Shown: positions 61,479-64,000 of the stretch, piece by piece | Position numbering within the stretch: the stretch's first letter is position 1 | Layout: every line of letters starts with the position of its first letter | Assembly: GCF_036248275.1 (NCBI RefSeq) | Contig: NZ_CP109181.1 | Location: 1,426,001-1,490,000, forward strand | Direction of reading: 5' to 3' | Length of the DNA: 64,000 nucleotides | From: Streptomyces sp. NBC_01716 | Lineage (GTDB): Bacteria; Actinomycetota; Actinomycetes; Streptomycetales; Streptomycetaceae | Translations under genes and position numbers: made by a program | The notes under the pieces: model-generated | Databases searched by the model: none | Seen by the model: the letters and a program-made list of their open reading frames with translations, nothing else | Told to the model about the DNA's origin: nothing

Positions 61479-62702
61479 TCAGGGCGGTTCCCCCAGAGCC
61501 GCCGCCAGATTGCCCAGTGCCTCGGCGACGTGCGGCAGTTCCAGGGGCTTCCCATCGGTGAGGGACTCCATCCGCTGCTCCGGGGTTGACCCGAGCAGCG
61601 GTCCGGTCGCCAGTCGTACGCGCAGCGCGCCCAGTTCGTCCCCGAACCGGTGCCCGCCGGGCACCGGCATGCCCAGCCGTTCGCCCAGGAACTCTTCGAG
61701 CTCCATGGAGTCGCCGACCCCGCGTTCGGCGAGCCCCCGGCGCAACGGGCCGAAGTCCGCGTACAGATGACGGCCCGCCCGGGGCGGTCTGGCCAGCGCC
61801 CCGGCGCTCAGGACGATGTGGTGTACGGCTCCGGCCACGCGCGCATGGAGCGCGGCGGCGGCGGCGACCCTCGCCGTCACGCCGGGCGGCTCGTCGAGTG
61901 CCCTGGAGGCAGCGGCGGCGACCGGCGCCGCGACGAGCGCGCCCAGCGCGGTGAGATGGTCCAGCGTCCTGGCCCGGCGCCGGGCGCCGGCCCCGGTGGC
62001 GGGGAAACGCGCCACGGCGGCGGGCCAGGACGCCGGGGTGAGCGCGCCCGCCAGGTCGGAGAAGACGGTGACGTCGTCGGGCCACATCTCGGCCGGGCTG
62101 AGCGGCACCGACTCGCGGGGCCGGTGCAGGGTGTCGCGCCAGGTCTCGTCGCTGATGATGTGCAGGCCCTCGCCGACGGCGGCCTCGCACGCCTCCCTGA
62201 GAAGCTCGGGCGGTGCGACGGTGCCGGTCGGGTCGTCGGCGATCGAGAGCAGCAGCAGCCGCGGGTCGCCGCCCTCGGCCCGTACCCGGCGCACCGTCTC
62301 CAGGAGGGCGTACAGATCGGGTACGCCGCCGCACTCCGCGGGGGTCGGCACCGAAAAGAAGGGCCGGCCGAGAAGCCGGGCCTGCGGCGCCCAGGACGCC
62401 GGGTGCGGGCGGGGCATCAGGACGTCGCCGCCGTGCGCGGCGAGCAGCGCGAGGAGCAGCGGCTGCGCACCGGCCGCCGCGGCGGCCTCCTGGGGATGTG
62501 TGGGCAGACCGCGTCTCGACCAGTAGCCGCAGGCCGCCTCCCGCAGGACCGGTCCGCCGCCGGGCGGCTCGGGCGAGGTCTGTCCGGCGGCGCCGGCGAG
62601 CTCGGCGACGAGCTCGGGCAGCGCGGGCAGGCCCAGGTCCGGGGCGAGCGGCCCGTACCGTACGGGACCGCGCCCTTCGCGCACCGTCCCCGTCGTCCCC
62701 AT
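61479..62702 (-). CDS. Aminotransferase class I/II-fold protein apparently lacking the PLP lysine
   Basis: A 407-residue protein with the fold-type I layout: ADDPTGTVAPP in place of the NPNNPTG motif, HIISDETWRDTLH for the PLP-ring Asp and Tyr region, and VFSDLAGALTPASWP where the cofactor lysine (SLSKAY in relatives) should stand. The whole protein contains only one lysine, near the C-terminus (DGKPLEL), so it cannot make the usual Schiff base. It may bind without reacting, act as a regulator, or be a diverged structural protein. It starts 36 bases before the short pseudogene. Family assignment rests on motifs by eye. Confidence 0.72.
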   Translation of the reverse strand: MGTTGTVREGRGPVRYGPLAPDLGLPALPELVAELAGAAGQTSPEPPGGGPVLREAACGYWSRRGLPTHPQEAAAAAGAQPLLLALLAAHGGDVLMPRPHPASWAPQARLLGRPFFSVPTPAECGGVPDLYALLETVRRVRAEGGDPRLLLLSIADDPTGTVAPPELLREACEAAVGEGLHIISDETWRDTLHRPRESVPLSPAEMWPDDVTVFSDLAGALTPASWPAAVARFPATGAGARRRARTLDHLTALGALVAAPVAAAASRALDEPPGVTARVAAAAALHARVAGAVHHIVLSAGALARPPRAGRHLYADFGPLRRGLAERGVGDSMELEEFLGERLGMPVPGGHRFGDELGALRVRLATGPLLGSTPEQRMESLTDGKPLELPHVAEALGNLAAALGEPP

Positions 62703-62738
62703 GCCCGCCTCCTCCCTCCTCCCGCACTCACCGGGGAT

Positions 62739-62915
62739 CTACGCCCCGCGGCCCAGCATCGCGAGCAGCCGGGTCTGGGCGCCGGTGACCAGGTCGCGTA
62801 CGGACCACGCGGCGCAGGGCGTCGGCGCGCCCCACTGGTCCGCGCGGACGGCGTGCACCCGGTCAGTGAAGAGGTCGAGCGCCTCGTCGTGCCGGTCCAG
62901 CAGTGGATCATCCAT
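62739..62915 (-). pseudogene. Internally deleted TIGR03086/maleylpyruvate-isomerase-type protein
   Basis: Reads 58 residues: DRHDEALDLFTDRVHAVRADQW and PCAAWSVRDLV (separately) match the N-terminus of DinB-like mycothiol-dependent isomerase/TIGR03086 proteins of about 190-200 residues. The chain then jumps directly to TGAQTRLLAMLGRGA, which resembles the C-terminal end of the same family (QTRLLALLGR). About 130 residues are missing in frame, including the metal-site histidines. The open frame is intact but function is doubtful. ATG at 62915 directly follows GGGAGG. Confidence 0.7.
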
Positions 62916-63029
62916 GCCTCCCACTTTCCCCGGCCGCCCGGCCGGACGCGAGTCCGGCCGGTCCACGGCCCGCTCACGGCCGGCTCCGGGCCCTGCTTGG
63001 GGCCGGGGAGTACGGGGTACCCGCGTTCC

Positions 63030-64000
63030 ATGTCCGACATCCACGCGGGCCGTACCCCGGCCGGTCCCGGCACCCCGGCCCGGGTCGCCGCGCTGCTCAG
63101 CGGCTGGGACCGGCGGATCTTCCGGTCGGCGGCGAACCGGCACTGGCCGGGCGCCGGACCGGTGCTGCCGCGCCTCAGCCGCTCCGCCAACCACGGTCTC
63201 CTCTGGTTCGGCGCCGCCGCCGGAATCGCGCTCCTCGGGCGCGGTCAGCGCTCCCGGCGCGCCGCCCTGCGGGGCGTCGCCTCCCTCGCCGTCGCCTCGG
63301 CGGCGATCAACACCGTGGGCAAGCGGTCGGTACGCCGGGTGCGGCCGGTCCGCGACACGGTTCCGGTGATCAGGCAGCTGAGGCGGCAGCCGGTCACCAC
63401 CTCGTTCCCGTCCGGGCACGCGGCGTCGGCCGCCGCCTTCGCCACGGGTGTCGCCCTGGAGTCGAAGGGCTGGGGGGCGGTGGTGGCGCCCGTCGCCTTC
63501 TCCGTCGCGGCGTCCCGCGTCTACACGGGCGTGCACTACCCGAGCGATGTGCTGGTGGGCGCGGCGCTGGGGGTGGGGGCTGCGTACGCCGTACGCGGCA
63601 TCGTGCCGACCCGCTCCCAGCTGCCGTCGCCGGGACGGCCGCACGCACAGGCACCGGCCCTGCCGGGCGGTGACGGCATGGTGATCGTCGTCAACCGCGC
63701 GTCGGGCTCGTCGGACGCCGCGGGCGCGCTGCGCGACTCGCTGCCGCTCGCGGAGTTCGTGGAGTGCGACCCCGATGAGGTGAACACGGAGCTGGCGAAG
63801 GCGGCGGACCGCTGCACCGCGCTCGGCGTGGTCGGCGGCGACGGCACGGTCAACCGGGCCGCGGTGGTCGCCGCCCGGCACCGGTTGCCGCTGGCGGTGT
63901 TCCCCGGCGGCACGCTGAACCACTTCGCGTACGACCTCGGCATCGAGGACTCGCAGGACACCTGCCGCGCGATGGAGGCGGGCGACGCGGTCCGCGTCGA
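63030..64000 (+). CDS. PAP2 phosphatase/diacylglycerol kinase fusion, N-terminal part (continues past window)
   Basis: Open from ATG at 63030 to the window edge (323 codons plus 2 bases), with no stop seen. The PAP2 part shows KRSVRRVRP, PSGHAASAAAF and SRVYTGVHYPSD, the three phosphatase motifs, in about residues 90-190. A short proline-rich link is followed by a diacylglycerol/lipid kinase-like start with VIVVNRASG, GGDGTVNRA and FPGGTLNHFAYD. It would dephosphorylate and phosphorylate lipids, perhaps recycling undecaprenyl- or phosphatidyl lipids. The C-terminal lobe of the kinase is outside the window. Confidence 0.87.
   Translation, partial: MSDIHAGRTPAGPGTPARVAALLSGWDRRIFRSAANRHWPGAGPVLPRLSRSANHGLLWFGAAAGIALLGRGQRSRRAALRGVASLAVASAAINTVGKRSVRRVRPVRDTVPVIRQLRRQPVTTSFPSGHAASAAAFATGVALESKGWGAVVAPVAFSVAASRVYTGVHYPSDVLVGAALGVGAAYAVRGIVPTRSQLPSPGRPHAQAPALPGGDGMVIVVNRASGSSDAAGALRDSLPLAEFVECDPDEVNTELAKAADRCTALGVVGGDGTVNRAAVVAARHRLPLAVFPGGTLNHFAYDLGIEDSQDTCRAMEAGDAVRV

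Noticed and set aside
1..64000. tRNA, rRNA, CRISPR array, origin, prophage or integrase
   Set aside because: No cloverleaf, rRNA-like segment, regularly spaced repeats or integrase motif was recognised by eye. A tRNAscan and CRISPR search would be needed to be sure.

Overview
The window is high-GC DNA with GTG and TTG starts, GGAGG-type ribosome sites, many 4-nt ATGA/GTGA start-stop overlaps, Tat-dependent signal peptides, a LAETG sortase substrate, a DUF5133 protein and an EboA-family protein. All of this points to a Streptomyces chromosome (a family-level inference; no rRNA, tRNA or CRISPR array was seen). Nothing suggests a large recent island. Damage is limited to an AraC-type gene interrupted by a small palindromic element and one internally deleted gene.

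Layout. (1) 1-5491 (+): oxalate catabolism, with the end of oxalyl-CoA decarboxylase, formyl-CoA transferase, an ADP-forming acyl-CoA synthetase and an oxalate/formate-type MFS carrier. (2) 5634-14381 (-): a tightly overlapping eight-gene ebo-type metabolite-traffic operon headed by an inositol-3-phosphate-synthase-like gene. Its UbiA-like member (eboC) carries about 270 residues of repeated sequence. (3) 14512-22174 (-): two giant secreted paralogues (sugar dehydrogenase, PKD, CBM, ThuA and DUF1080 domains) under similar promoters. (4) 22511-29973 (-): TIM-barrel isomerase, Gfo/Idh oxidoreductase, a ribose/inositol-type ABC importer and a ROK regulator; a promoter motif links the ROK gene to the two giants. 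(5) 30235-40661: a GntR/FCD regulator, a KAS III-like enzyme, a second oxalate/formate-type MFS carrier with an overlapping 48-residue small subunit, a ketopantoate-reductase-like protein, a NAD-type formate dehydrogenase in an unusual split and permuted arrangement, and fdhD. Three copies of one near-palindromic motif tie these promoters to the GntR gene. (6) 40806-47457: SBF-like transporter with divergent LysR gene, acyl-CoA ligase, AraC pseudogene with a MITE-like insert, pterin dehydratase and a type II NADH dehydrogenase. (7) 47615-64000: secreted LamG protein and PQQ-type sugar dehydrogenase, LAETG surface protein, bacterioferritin, DUF5133, transketolase, XRE regulator, holin/phosphatase fusion, two metallo-beta-lactamase-fold hydrolases, DedA protein, a lysine-poor aminotransferase-fold protein and the start of a PAP2-diacylglycerol kinase fusion.

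How the genes may work together. Oxalate would enter by the OFA carriers, be activated by CoA transfer from formyl-CoA, and be decarboxylated. The released formate would be oxidised by the NAD-type formate dehydrogenase, whose cofactor needs FdhD. The GntR/FCD protein is the best candidate regulator of the formate half. The giant secreted proteins, the ABC importer, Gfo/Idh and the isomerase look like an oxidised-sugar or cyclitol utilisation system, probably under the ROK protein. The ebo operon is expected, from work on other bacteria, to help move a metabolite across the envelope; its substrate here is unknown.
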